Shown here in pieces: positions 44,172-56,389 of a stretch of 64,000 bases of DNA (positions are counted from its first letter, which is position 1; each line of letters begins with the position of its first letter). The position numbers and the translations under genes were made by a program. The notes below the pieces were generated by a model. The model was given only the letters and a program-made list of their open reading frames with translations. It did no database searches and was not told where the DNA came from. Origin of the DNA: Paraescarpia echinospica (taxonomy: Eukaryota; Annelida; Polychaeta; Sabellida; Siboglinidae); NCBI GenBank assembly GCA_020002185.1, contig CM034533.1, forward strand, positions 36,154,082-36,218,081, written 5' to 3'.

Positions 44172-46285
44172 ACGCAACAGAATGCTGTAATATATTAAAT
44201 AAGAGTGAAATTAAGTGCATAGTCGATAAATTTGTACCCTTCAAAAACAAGAAAAACGGTCAAAAAAGAAACACTTATCGAAAGAAGCCATTAGAAAAAT
44301 TAAGTATAAACAAATGATGTGGAAGTCATATAGATGTACTGGAAATGATGAAGACTGCAACAGTTATAAAGAAGCACTTAACCAAGCTACAGCTGAAATT
44401 AGAAATTCAAAGAGAAGCTATGAACAACAATTAGCTAGTAATATAAAACATGACAGCAAGAGTTTTTATGTGTATGTTTGAAGCAAACAGAAAGTTCAAG
44501 ATAAGGTCGGTCCTCTAGAAGATAGTGCTGGAAATATAATATCAGAGGGATTCTTAATGGTAGAACACCTGAATGAGTACTTTAGTTCGGTGTTTACCAG
44601 AGAAGATATTAGTTCACTGCCAGAGTACCAGAGGCCAAGTTCAAGGGGGCAGATTCAGACTATTTAGGACAATTAATTGTAACCCCGGAAATGGTAGCTA
44701 AGAAAATAAGGGCTATGAAGGATAATAAATCACCTGGAGTGGATGGGATTCCACCCAAACTACTATTGGAAATTGTAGAACAAATTAGCGTACCGCTTGC
44801 AACAGTTTTCAATGTGTCATTAGAAGAGGGAGTGGTTCCTTTAGAATGGAAAGAGGCAAACGTTATTTAAAAAAGGTTCAAGAAACAAGTCAGAGAACTA
44901 TAGACCAGTGAGTTTAACATCAGTGATTTGCAAATGATTAGAAATACTAATTAAAGATCACATGGTGGATTTTCGTCTTTAACATATCTTGATAAACCCA
45001 TCTCAATATGGTTTTTTTAAAGCGAGGTCATGCTTAACAAATATGTTATGTTTTTTGGAAGACATCACTAAGTAGGTAGATGAGGGATCACCAGTAGATA
45101 TCGTCTACTTAGATTTTCAAAAAGCTTACAACAAAGTACCACATCAAAGATTACTGCTTAAACTAAAGGCCCATGGCATAGGAAATGGTACAATAAACTG
45201 GATAAAAAATGGCTGATTGACAGAAGACAATGTGTAGTAGTTGATGGGAGGCTTCAAACTGGAAATCGGTATTGAGTGGGGTACCATAGGGATCAGTACT
45301 AGGACCTGTATTATTCTTAATATATATCAACGATTTGGATGATGAAATAACAAGCAAGGTGTTGAAATTTGCGGATGATACAAAAGTGTTTTGAAGGATT
45401 AAAAGTGATGGAGATAGACAACATTTACAAGATGATCTTGACAAGTCGATTAAATAGTCTGAAAAGTGGCAAATGCTGTTCAATTTTGGGAAATGTAAAT
45501 GCCCCCACGCAGGACATGGGAACGAAGAGGTAGAATATACAATGGGGGTGGGGGTACTATACTAAGTACTACTGTAAAAGAAAAGGACTTAGGGTTAACC
45601 ATTAGTGCTGATATGAAGGTTTCAGAGCAGTGCGGAATTGCAGCTTCAAAGGGAAATCAAATCCTTGGATTAATTAGGCGAAACATAACGTGTAAGGAAA
45701 AAGAGCTAATAATACCGCTGTACAAAGCAATAGTTAGGCCTCATTTAGAATATTGTATTCAAGCGTGGAGGCCATACCGCAAGAAGGACATAGATATGCT
45801 AGAAAGAGTGCAGAGGAGAGCAACTAAAATGATACAAAAACTGAGGGATCTTATTTACGAAATACGCCTAAAAAAATGCGGCTTAACAACACTAGAAACC
45901 AGGAGATTGAGAGGAGATCAGATAGAAGTGTTTAAAATAATGAATGGTTATGAAAATATTGATAGAAATATGTTTTTCTCAGTTAAGAAAGACAGAAGGA
46001 CTAGAGGACATGGAGTTACATTAGCAAAGGAGCAGTGTAGATTAAATATAAGAAAGTTCTCGTTTTCACAAAGGACTGTAAATGAATGGAACATATTATC
46101 TGGTGATTGTGTGGGTGCTAGTAGCGTGAATATGTTTTAAAATAAAATCGACACATACCTCAGAAAAGCGGGATACACATAAATAAAAGGGTTGGATTCT
46201 CGATAAGCCAAAGGGCTTCCTTGTCCACCTGCCACCTAGAGTTAATTCTCTGGGTGGCAATCTTGTTAAATCTTGTTAAATCTTA
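44172..46285 (+). mobile_element. CR1-like retrotransposon, copy C
   Basis: Starts at GCAACAGAATGCTG in the EN-RT linker and ends with the full 3' UTR and tail CTTGTTAAATCTTGTTAAAT. It contains the empty insertion site matching the nested element's target in copy A. It is closely related to copy A. Confidence 0.88.
44400..46140 (+). pseudogene. CR1-like reverse transcriptase, copy C (many frameshifts)
   Basis: The same RT as copy A, broken into pieces: NKSPGVDGIPPKLL near 44728, FKARSCLTNML-like coding near 45015, an LDFQKAYNKVPHQ block near 45111 (Asp-to-Asn beside the catalytic block) and a GVP block near 45278 with CAG changed to TAG. The longest frame, 45499-46140 (213 aa), covers the C-terminal region (LGLTISADMKV, ERVQRRATKMI) and ends at TAA through an indel just before the final codons. 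Confidence 0.85.
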
Positions 46286-46429
46286 TTTATCCATTTTGCA
46301 CGAGGGGATCATTTAATTAATATTTGGCTAATAAGCCAGATTTTAATATTTAAAATCGATTCCACTCCGTAACAGTGATCGTGTACACTGAAAACTATCA
46401 ACACCAGGGCACGGTGGTGGCCTTAATAC

Positions 46430-46520
46430 CATAGGACTTTTCGCCCGACTAGACCCGACTAGACCAGACTAGACCAGACTTACCCATACTGGCTAGGTCG
46501 GTCCGTACGCTCGACTCACC
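46430..46520. repeat. degenerate GACTAGACC tandem repeat
   Basis: Several close copies of CGACTAGACC/CAGACTAGACC immediately upstream of the (CCGA)n tract. Confidence 0.7.
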
Positions 46521-46585
46521 ACGACTGCAGTATATACACTACACCGATTGAAACCGACTGAGTCAGCGTGCCGTCACAATATGTA

Positions 46586-46713
46586 AACCGACCGACCGAC
46601 CGACCGACCGACCGACCGACCGACCGACCGACCGACCGACCGACCGACCGACCGACCGACCGACCGACCGACCGACCGACCGACCGACCGACCGACCGAC
46701 CGACCGACCGACA
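46586..46713. repeat. (CCGA)n tetranucleotide array, about 32 units
   Basis: Perfect CGAC repeat without interruption, CpG in every unit. Confidence 0.98.
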
Positions 46714-46719
46714 TTCGAT

Positions 46720-47335
46720 TACGTCTGACTGACACCAACTAGGACGTGTGAATACACTAGCCGACTGGCACCGCCCTGCCTCCGACTAATCCAACACTGA
46801 CTGGTCGGATCAGGTCGGGCAAAAAACGCAACCCGTGCTTAACCCTACTCCAAATGACAACTGGGATTCTCAGTTGGAGGAATACTACATTAATGCGAGA
46901 TTACATACCTTGGTTTGGCATTCAGAAATAAAATAAACAACACTATGCCAGTATTTATCGCATTCACTGTCTGTAAACACGTTTAGTGCGTCTGTAGATG
47001 TTTTTTCTCATTCGCTCCGCAACGAGTGCAGAAGCAGGTACGGTAGGTTCGTATACTAGTATTTCACGCAGCCAATCTACATGTATATTAATACGTTAAT
47101 TTGGGGGGCAGCGGCAGTATCTCCTCCCAGAACCGCTCGACTCAGTTTAGGTCTATTCGCTGCTTTTATTCATTGTTTGATCTAGCGCTTGGCAATGTAT
47201 TAAAATAAACCCGCAAGCGTGGTTAATTCGTGTTATTTACTAACGTGTGTCCGATAGACAATGGATGGATTGAGCGAATTGAGTGACGGACAACTCTCCA
47301 GATGGCGCCACTGTGAACACGTTTAAGGTACAAAA
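46720..47335. other. mostly unassigned; contains dispersed repeat member 2
   Basis: 47270-47322 holds GAATTGAGTGAC and AGATGGCGCCACTGTGAAC, matching the 19440-19490 region. Otherwise nothing recognised. Confidence 0.4.
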
Positions 47336-47336
47336 T

Positions 47337-47375
47337 ACTGTATATATGTATATATATATATATTTATAGTTATAT

Positions 47376-47407
<32 letters not shown>

Positions 47408-47455
47408 TTATTTATGTACGTATGTATGTATGTATGTATGTATGCATGCATGCAA
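47337..47455. repeat. (TA)n, (GTAT)n and GCAT microsatellites
   Basis: Compound AT-rich simple repeat. Confidence 0.95.
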
Positions 47456-47459
47456 TAAA

Positions 47460-50380
47460 TGTGCATTAGACTAGGTATGATAAAATAAATCGTTCGACTG
47501 CGCGAATGATTATCCAGGTTGGCGGCGTGATGGTCGCTCACGACTGTCACTTGTCCGTTTGCACTCTCTAACGAAAAATGAAAACCGAAGCGTTTCTGGT
47601 CAAGTGTCACGCAACCAGAGCAACGCAACAGTGCCCTTTATAGGAAGTGCGTCTTGTCAGTGACGTCATGCGTATTGCAGTAACCATGAAGACGACCAAT
47701 ACAACATTCGCCGTAGAACTGCTGGAGAAGACCGGGCAAGTAGGACCACGCGGTTAGCTGTAACTTCCAGATTTTGAATCAAATTGAACTACTTTTGGTA
47801 TCACACAAAATGGCAATCATTTGGTCATAAAACCCACAACGGTACATTAAAAATAATCAATTTATGTGCTTTTTTGGATACATAATAGGTATAATATAGG
47901 AACGGTTCTTTTTGTCCAATCCATCTCACAACACATGATTCAACTGTGAGTACTCTTTATAATGTCACCATTGTAATCCCTGGCATTTCAAACATCGGTG
48001 CCAATATCATAAAATTATGGTCTGCGAGGTCTTGTTTAGTGGTGAAGATATTGATGACAATACTGTCCAAACAAAAATGGTCGCTACATCTAAAAATCGT
48101 CAGAACTGCAAACTCTAATTGTGTGCCAAATGGCATGCTTTTTATGACTAAATGCACACATCGTCGATATTACTGCACGCATCGTCTGCACTAGACATAA
48201 CTTGTGCTGAAACGAAATATGTTATGTGTTGAATGAATGTGTACGCGAGATATGGCCTGTGTCCGAATTATTCAAGATGGTTTCATTTACCTCGTGGTTC
48301 CATTTGACAGGTTTTCCACTACATATTCTACATAATGGAACCAAATACATTTAAATAGATATTAACACATTGTACAATAGTGTTATGTATCTATAAGAAT
48401 TAGTAGAAACGTAGAAACAAACCATCTGCAACTACAATAAAAATGTTCACGTCAGTGGTTTACTCAGAATTTGGTCTCAAATTACGAGTTTCTAATAAAA
48501 TTTCCGATGTTCTGAAGACTGATATATTGCGTACGACACGAAGGCTAGACCAATAAACGACTAATAAACGAATAGCATTGTTTCCCATGAAATTGCCGTG
48601 ACGTCGTGTGTTCAAAGATCTGGTTAGGTGGTAACAGATGACATGGCATATGGTTGGATTGGATTTTACAAGGTTGATTTGCAATAAAATGTGATTTTGC
48701 AATATGAAGGACTGCCTACCATTATATATTTTCCGTCACAATTACGGAAATTGACCGCAGATTACGGACACTGCTACTGTATTAGGGAAATAAAATATCG
48801 AACTACCAACATTAGGCAGGAATGTATGACGTAGATCTACCGGCAAAATGGCGCAGTCCATATAATAGATGTTTGTTCATCAAGCTTTTCCTAATAAACT
48901 GCTGGCATTATAATATGATCATTACTGTTACAAATGGTTTGTTTGTAGTAGCTCTTTTAGGTGCAAAACTCCCATCTATAATATATATATATATATATAT
49001 TATATGTTATTTCCTTTTGTATTCCCACTTCTGTTAATTGATGCAGTGAAGTGGCTACTCAGTCGTAGTAGTGTTACAACATTACGAACGACTTGGATAG
49101 CAATGGGTTACCCGAACATTTCAGGGTTTTCTGTAGATTTACGTTTTGTCAAAGGAAAGCCTTTTCATTTATATAACGTTGATTTGTCAAACTAATCTCT
49201 GGCAATGGGCTGATGTGGATAACAGGCACTGCTTCATATTCACAACACAACAACGCATCCACATCATCTTAGCTGCTGCGTAGATAAAAACAATGGAGTT
49301 TGCTTCGTGTTTTGCTACTTTTGCATGGTTTCATTGAGCAGGTATTTTTTCAATGCTGCCACGGGACAGGATGTTGCAACAGGGAGTATGCGTATAAAAA
49401 CGGAACTTTGAATGTACTAAATTTATTATAGTCGAAACCTTTCATAAAATAACTGCCGAAACAACCAAAATTCACTCATTTAGGTCGCGTCGGGAATTAT
49501 ATTATTTCGGCGGCAATACCACTTCGGCGAATCCCCCCCCCCCAAAAAAAAAAAGCAGACGCAATCACATTCACCACCGATGACACGAGTATGCCGCCAA
49601 GGCAACCATATCTTCCCGCCTAGAAGAGGTAACGCAACTGAAGCGTCCTATATGCCATTTTTTGGTAAAACGAAAATCAAAAAACGAGTAGCACTACAAT
49701 CGTTTTCGTTCTATTGTAGTGAAAACTTATTATTTTCGTTTTGTTACTTGTATTAGAATTATCACGTATAGTAGATTGCAACTTGGTCCTAATCGTTTTT
49801 GTAGTTTCGTTATTTCAAATTTTACAATGAAAAACGAACACTGTTTGCTTTTTTATTTTTTAATTTGCGAAAAAAAAAGGAATGGACGGTATAAACACGG
49901 AGCTTCAACAATATCATGTTCGTTCTAAAAGACAATTAAAACATCATATTGTCAATTGATCGTAATGAAGATCTCGACAACGTTTATCTAAAATCTGTCT
50001 GGTTAAGCAGTAGTCGTAGATTTGCAGGAAACGGCGTCATTTTTTCGACGCGACAATAATTATATATATTCGATTTCTGTAATTGCGTATATTGTTAATC
50101 ATATTTGGATTCGAAACTTTAGTGTAGTTCATACTCATAGCCGCTTGCACAATAGCAAGTCTCTGGTGTTATGTAGCGTAGTCAGCAACTTTAGTTACTT
50201 GAATACTTAGTGTTCTTGAAAGTATTACACCGCGTCAATACAATAGGCAAATATGCAATTTGCGTTTTTTTGCGTTAATCTTAACTCATTTCGAAACGCC
50301 AGATAAATGTAATGTCTAACGGTCTTCCAATATTTTACTGTTTTACATTCTCTATATGGCTGATGTTTGGAATCACCACA
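47460..50380. other. long unassigned stretch
   Basis: No gene recognised. It includes a short (TA)n at 48979-49000 and a C11A11 homopolymer pair at 49533-49554. Confidence 0.5.
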
Positions 50381-50381
50381 T

Positions 50382-50382
50382 G

Positions 50383-50457
<75 letters not shown>

Positions 50458-50464
50458 GTCTATA

Positions 50465-50507
<43 letters not shown>

Positions 50508-50508
50508 A

Positions 50509-50559
<51 letters not shown>

Positions 50560-50616
50560 ATGTCTGTCTGTCTGTCTGTCTGTATGTATATATGTATGTC
50601 TGTCTGTCTGTCTGTA

Positions 50617-50659
<43 letters not shown>

Positions 50660-50726
50660 ATGTCTGTCTGTCTGTTTGTCTGTCTATATATATCTATCTG
50701 TCTGTCTGTCTGTCTGTCTGTCTAGC

Positions 50727-50781
<55 letters not shown>

Positions 50782-50987
50782 ATGTCTGTCTGCCTGTCTG
50801 TCTGTCTGTATGTCTGTCTATCTATCTATCTATCTACTTATCTATCTATCTATCTATCTATCTATATATCTATCTATCTATCTATCTATCTATCCATCCA
50901 TCCATCTATCTATATATCTCTCTCTATCTGTCTGTCTATCTATACATCTGTCTGACTATCTGTCTATATATCTATCATCTATCTATC
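50382..50987. repeat. compound (TCTA)n/(TCTG)n array (GATA/GACA)
   Basis: About 600 bp. TCTA-rich outer parts flank a TCTG-rich middle with TATG and TTTG variants. Frames encode (CLSV)n and (YLSI)n and are artefacts. Confidence 0.97.
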
Positions 50988-51048
50988 TACGTTGTTGTGT
51001 TTGAATCCACGTGTTGGTAGTAATACTATATTACAACTTAGCGTTGTT

Positions 51049-51317
51049 ACAACTGGATCACCCTTCCCGCGATCACTGGCTACAACTGGATCACCCTTCC
51101 CGCGATCACTGGCTACAACTGGGTCACCCTTCCCGCGATCACTGGCTACAACTGGATCACCCTTCCCGCGATCACTGGCTACAACTGGATCACCCTTCCC
51201 GCGATCACTGGCTACAACTGGATCACCCTTCCCGCGATCACTGGCTACAACTGGATCACCCTTCCCGCGATCACTGGCTACAACTGGATCACCCTTCCCG
51301 CGATCACTGGCTACAAC
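51049..51317. repeat. 33-bp minisatellite, about 8 units
   Basis: Unit ACAACTGGATCACCCTTCCC then GCGATCACTGGCT. Nearly identical copies; one unit has GGGTCACC for GGATCACC. No spacers, so not CRISPR-like. Confidence 0.97.
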
Positions 51318-51319
51318 TT

Positions 51320-53030
51320 GCTACTGTTACACACAACAATCAGTATCAGATGATCGTGGTACAACAAGCTATTGTCAGAACTAATTAACACTGGTCGCCC
51401 CATATACCACGTCATGTCATCAAATGCAATTATTACAATTAACACGGATCTCCCCAAATTGGCAATGACGACTTGTTAAAACTTATCATTGTGACAACTA
51501 ACAACCCTAGCTCGTTTCCAATTGGCGCTTGTCGACGAAACGTTTACTTTTAGATGTAACTGTAAAACCTATCAGCGTTCATATCGGTTGTATGCAGTGA
51601 ATAGTGACCTAACATCCAAACACAGCCAACATTATCCATCGGAGATTGTAGAGGGAGAACTTTCTTGTGATACGCCGATGATTTTTACATCCCGATTTTT
51701 CATTTCATGAGATGTGACATAAATAAACCATTTATACGCTTCGCTAGTTCTGGTTCTTTGTGACACATGTGTGTTCTCGAAATATATGCAGGTACCAAGA
51801 AATAGAAAATTGCTGCAAACTAATGCGATTCTGTTGCCGTTTGACCAAATGACAGGAGGCGAAGCGAAGTGTTGTCGCGGGAGATCCTGCTGCATCGAAG
51901 CTTAATACAGATTCAGTGATATATATAACACCGAAATGACGTCACTGCGTTGGCACCGAGGTGGATAACGAATGGGCGTAGATGTAGATACGGAACGGAG
52001 TGTTTGTATCTGCAGATGTAAGACGGATCGCTGCTGTAGAGCAACTGACTTCGTGTTAATGTGACGTCTCAAGAACCGACGAACATAAAATGCGATTTAG
52101 TACTCGTCGGGACCACATAAAACGATATAAAATAAAAAGCAGCACCACTGATCATCAGGCTTTAAAAACCTTGGACACGTCATCATCTTTCATGCTGTTG
52201 CTATCATAGGCCGCTCATATTTGGCGTTCATAACGCCACACTGCATGAGCTCGAAACCAGTATTCTTATAATAATAATAATATAACTACAATCGAATTCG
52301 CGTATGCCTATATATGAGTATTGTAACGTGTTCCTCATGGACGGCTCGGACCTTGGGCACAAAGCTTTCAGGCATTAACATGCGACTACTAATACTAGTT
52401 TCTCTAACACCACATGTCCCCAGAAACCTGACCACAGAGGGACAACAAACGAAGATCATTAAGCAATATAATAAAAAGGGACGAATAAGAGTCATAATTA
52501 AACATTAGTATAGAACACGTGTATAAACATCATAGATCAGTTATACGTGGAACCTCTGCTAACTTTCCACCATTGAAATAGTTTTCGTTCCGTATCAAAT
52601 ATTAATATTTTAGATTACAGGAGTGACATTTTCTAATGCCATAATTCCAAATGCAAATCAGTCATGTGTTAATCAGATAATCTCCTGTACACACAAAGTC
52701 ACGTTGTATTTACTTGACCAAGAATAATATATGTTTATAATCAGCGGTGATGCATTCGGTGATAACATATCTATGCTGATAGCTAGACAATATTATGCAC
52801 CAAACACATGACACGTGGTGGCGGATGTTAAGCCATTCATGAGAACAAAAACTGCAGATAAGAAGCCGGAGAGAGTGGCAATTAATAGGACGTATTAATC
52901 TTCTTTGTCTCGTGGAGCAAACATATAAAACCTCAACTGCGTTGCAACGCAATCATGTCGTTGCTGGCAACTGTAATACATGGATATGAATGAGTTCTTT
53001 GAATCCGTATCCGTGTTAATAATGGAAACT
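51320..53030. other. unassigned stretch
   Basis: Short frames on both strands, none recognised. Confidence 0.5.
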
Positions 53031-53035
53031 TCACG

Positions 53036-53182
53036 TTATATATATATATATATATATTATATACACAAATAGATATATATATATATATATATATTATACA
53101 CTCTAATATATATATATATATAAATGTATAATATATATATATAAATGTATAATATATATACATATATATATATATATACACG

Positions 53183-53213
<31 letters not shown>

Positions 53214-53214
53214 T
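53036..53214. repeat. (TA)n-rich tract with GT tail
   Basis: Several TA runs separated by CAC/CTC, ending in (GT)n. Confidence 0.95.
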
Positions 53215-53219
53215 AGTTA

Positions 53220-53770
53220 ATATTTAACATATATTAAGTAAATCGATTGCTCCTCACGTTACGCAAGGAGCGCCGAACGGTTGGGAACGTTTTAAAGTTG
53301 TGTAGACGCAAAAACTTTTTTCAAATTTACTTCTTGGGAAACGTCAGTTACAAATACACCGGACAACCGTCTTCTGCGTCTATGTGTAAGTAACGCCATA
53401 CACATTGTTTGCATTTATTGCTTGTACATAAAACTGGGTGACTGTCGGGTGTTGTTTTCTCGGCAAACAACATAACTTGCGGGGTTCTTTTCCTCGTATC
53501 GCCCCTGGCCTTGTTTGCAGCAAGTGCCACAAAGACGGAAACAACAGGACGTGCTCGCTGCCCATGGCGATCTCGTTTGCTTGTCGTGAAGAGAACGCTT
53601 TGTTGTCCATTACATTTCTCATTGATGTACAATGAAGTCCATTTTGCACGTTCTGTAGTGTGCTTCTTATATCATGGATGTATGAATGGCTAGGTATGTA
53701 CAATACGTCGCACTTGTGAAGGAATGTAGTCATATGGAGTATAACATAACGACGGGGGTCGTCCGAACTC
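53220..53770. other. unassigned stretch
   Basis: No recognised coding. If 53799-53773 is a real first exon, this is its first intron on the minus strand. Confidence 0.45.
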
Positions 53771-53772
53771 AC

Positions 53773-53799
53773 CTTTCCCGGGTAGTCGGTCCCCGCCAT
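53773..53799 (-). CDS. candidate first coding exon (MAGTDYPGK...), gene body not found
   Basis: The minus strand reads GACAAGATGGCGGGGACC and then, after nine codons, CCGGGAAAG/GTGAGT, a consensus donor at a phase 0 boundary. An in-frame TAA lies upstream near 53870 and no other ATG intervenes. The upstream 250 bp (53800-54060) is rich in CpG, as a promoter would be. AAGATGGCGG is a very common start context. I could not recognise the protein or find exon 2, which may lie beyond the repeats at lower coordinates. Confidence 0.45.
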
Positions 53800-54060
53800 C
53801 TTGTCGCGACCAGTCACGCGTGTCAATCGCGCATCAATGGCGTCGATATCTTTTTTTCGGTAGCGCCGTTAGAGCGAGCCGTCCGTCAATGAGAGACGGC
53901 GATCTGTGCGGACTGCGCGGCGTGATGGCAGCGTGCTGTTCACTGGCCTCGCTATGACGAGTGCCCGCCTCGGCTTGTCACTCAACACTGCCGCGTCTCG
54001 TTTCACCAAGACAAATAGTCCGTACAGCAACGTCGACTGACGTGCGCGGGCGACCAGAGA
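53800..54060 (-). promoter_or_regulatory. CpG-rich candidate promoter region
   Basis: GC and CpG content is visibly higher than in the surroundings (for example GCGCGGCGTG, CGTGCGCGGGCG). It sits directly 5' of the candidate first exon on the minus strand. No TATA box is evident. Confidence 0.35.
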
Positions 54061-54319
54061 ACCCCAGTTTCTGTTGTGTTGGTTCGTCGTTTTATTGTCA
54101 CAAACCTGGTAAATTGTCATATTATACTGACCTCGGTTAATTATTACTCTAGGCGCAAAATCTCAAAGCTCATGTCACCCGCGCCAGGATCTATGTGTGA
54201 CCTCTACCAAAAGCCCGGCTGACATTTTCTATTGTGATTTTTACTACGTAGTGAGGTATTTTGTGAAAATGGTGGCAGAGTTTTTTGAAGGTGTACATAA
54301 TCGGCTATATATATACTAC

Positions 54320-55045
54320 TTCTTCGAGTAGGTCTGCAATATTGGCATTCATATTAATTACAAATTCGTATCTTACCTTTCCAAACATTTTGAAATAAAA
54401 ATTAGTTATGTAGCTCTGCAAATAGTAGATATTATAGTCGATTGTGTTTGAAGACGGTGGTTATGAAAAATAAGGGGGTAGGGTTAGCATTTCGGTTTTG
54501 TATGCAAAATATTACATTGTTTGTCAGAACCTCTAGTGTTATTTTATTTGGAAATGAACTGGGATTGTTGGAAGATAAAACATGATTATCATGCACCAGA
54601 TGTGTAAATAATGATTTTAACTAATTCCCACCCTTCACGAAACCAAACTAAATTGTTAATATATCTTAGCATATGTTGTGTTTTTCTTTCAACTTCGTCT
54701 ACAATATTGAAATACGCATTAACTACAAATAAGTATATCACCATTGGAAACATCTTTATACCAAAATTAACTATGTAATCTTGTAATTGCGGATTATGTT
54801 CTTGGGCGGCGGTTATGAAAAAAAATGGGTAAGGTTTCCATTTTAGTTGTGTATGCAATATATTACATCGTTTGTCAAACTCTCTAGTGTTGTTTTATTT
54901 GGAAATAAATTGGGAAGGTTTTGATGTAAATATGGTTGTCATGTGCCACGTATATAAGTAATGATTTGAACTATTGTACACCTCCGGTCACGAAACATAA
55001 CTAAATTGTCAATTTAATTTGGTATGTGTTGTGCTTTCATTTCAA
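54320..55045 (+). repeat. 353-bp tandem duplication, about 2 units
   Basis: GGTTATGAAAAA recurs at about 54459 and 54811, and AACTAAATTGT at about 54646 and 54999, giving a constant spacing of 352-353 bp. The copies are diverged, so this is old satellite-like DNA. Confidence 0.85.
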
Positions 55046-55049
55046 TTAT

Positions 55050-55740
55050 ATATATTGTGTTGGTTTAAAATTTGCTGCACATACGTGACTTATTTTCCAC
55101 ACATGTCGGCACAAAATGTTATCATGTCCCCTATAATTATTATATATATAGCCGATTGTGTACATGTTGAAAATCCTTCAAAAGCCCTGTCTTCATTTTC
55201 ACAAAATAGCTCACTACGCAGTAAAAACATCAAATTAGAAAGTGTCATCCGGGCTGGTTATAACCGGTCAAGGTCAGATATTAATCCTGGCATGGATGTC
55301 AGCTTGTAACATACTTAGGAACCTCTGATGTCATTTGTTGAGATTATGGGCCTAGACTACATCACGTGATCAGTGAACATGGTCTTACATTGCGACAATA
55401 GATGTTATACATGCACCATGAACACGTGCGAGACACGTGCGGGTTGTCGGTCAGTTCATCCATCGTCCATTGTGATATGAGGCGAGATTCGACCACCCAA
55501 CGAACCGGAGCTACTTTGGCGACTAGACGCTGAACTAAACAAAAGACGTCGTCGCCGTCGCTCGAGGGACGCCGTGAACACGACCGCAGTCTATGCAGCA
55601 TTGAAATCACAGGCAGTTAAACGCGGCCGAGAACTGCCGTGTTATTTGTAACATAAATGGAGCATATTTGATTAGTAGTATATGCATACAAGTTTATATA
55701 CAGCATATGTGCCACATCATTAACATCATCAGCATCATCA
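55050..55740. other. unassigned stretch
   Basis: A GC-richer segment with an 82-aa minus-strand frame (55610-55362) shows no recognised domain. Confidence 0.5.
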
Positions 55741-55741
55741 G

Positions 55742-55851
55742 CATTGGACACTCGATATGCCAAAGACTCCCTTGTCCACATACCATCTGGCGCTTGTAGG
55801 TATGAATGACAGTTATAAAAAAAATTAAATTGTGTTAAATCTTGTTAAAAC
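55742..55851 (+). mobile_element. CR1-like 3'-end fragment (forward)
   Basis: CATTGGACACTCGATATGCC, AAAGACTCCCTTGTCCACAT and the tail TGTTAAATCTTGTTAAAA match the last 100 bp of copy C. No ORF sequence is attached. Confidence 0.75.
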
Positions 55852-56010
55852 TCACCACCATAATCAGTAGCATCATCATCACCATTCTAATAATAATCAT
55901 CATTGTCATCAATACCATCATCATTATCATCATCATCATCATTAGCTTTGTCGTCATCGTTATCATCACCATAATCACATCATCACCAACATCATCATCA
56001 CCAGTTGCAG
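55852..56010. repeat. (ATC)n-rich tract
   Basis: Imperfect CAT/ATC trinucleotide repeat directly after the LINE tail. Confidence 0.9.
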
Positions 56011-56299
56011 CGACTATTGGAGGCGTAGGCGATCATGTCCTACTTTCCTCGATCGTAGATGTCATGCAATAATTTAGTTGTGTTCCTTCCTTGCCTGGAT
56101 ATGTGCTACCGTTCACCTTAAACGTATGTTTATGATCACTATATCACGTACGTAAAGCTCCCGCCAGAGTGAAACCAAGACAGAGTATGCGGTGTGTATA
56201 GGCTTTTGTTATGTAATTTATATGTAGCATATTCAAACACTAAGTCTGCTCCCAATTGGAACACTCAATTTTTTTAACATATTCATTAACTCGCCCCGT

Positions 56300-56382
56300 C
56301 AGTCAGTCAATCAATCAATTGATCAATCAATCAATCAACCAATCAATCAATCAGTCAATTAGTCATTCAGCCAATCAATCAG
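56300..56382. repeat. (CAAT)n microsatellite
   Basis: CAAT repeats with CAGT interruptions. Confidence 0.93.
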
Positions 56383-56389
56383 TAGTTTA

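Noticed and set aside
51049..51317. CRISPR-like regular repeat
   Set aside because: Units are directly adjacent with no variable spacers, and the genome is animal; plain minisatellite.
55362..55610. Minus-strand 82-codon frame with an Arg-rich start, possible exon
   Set aside because: No known motif, and other frames look equally plausible.
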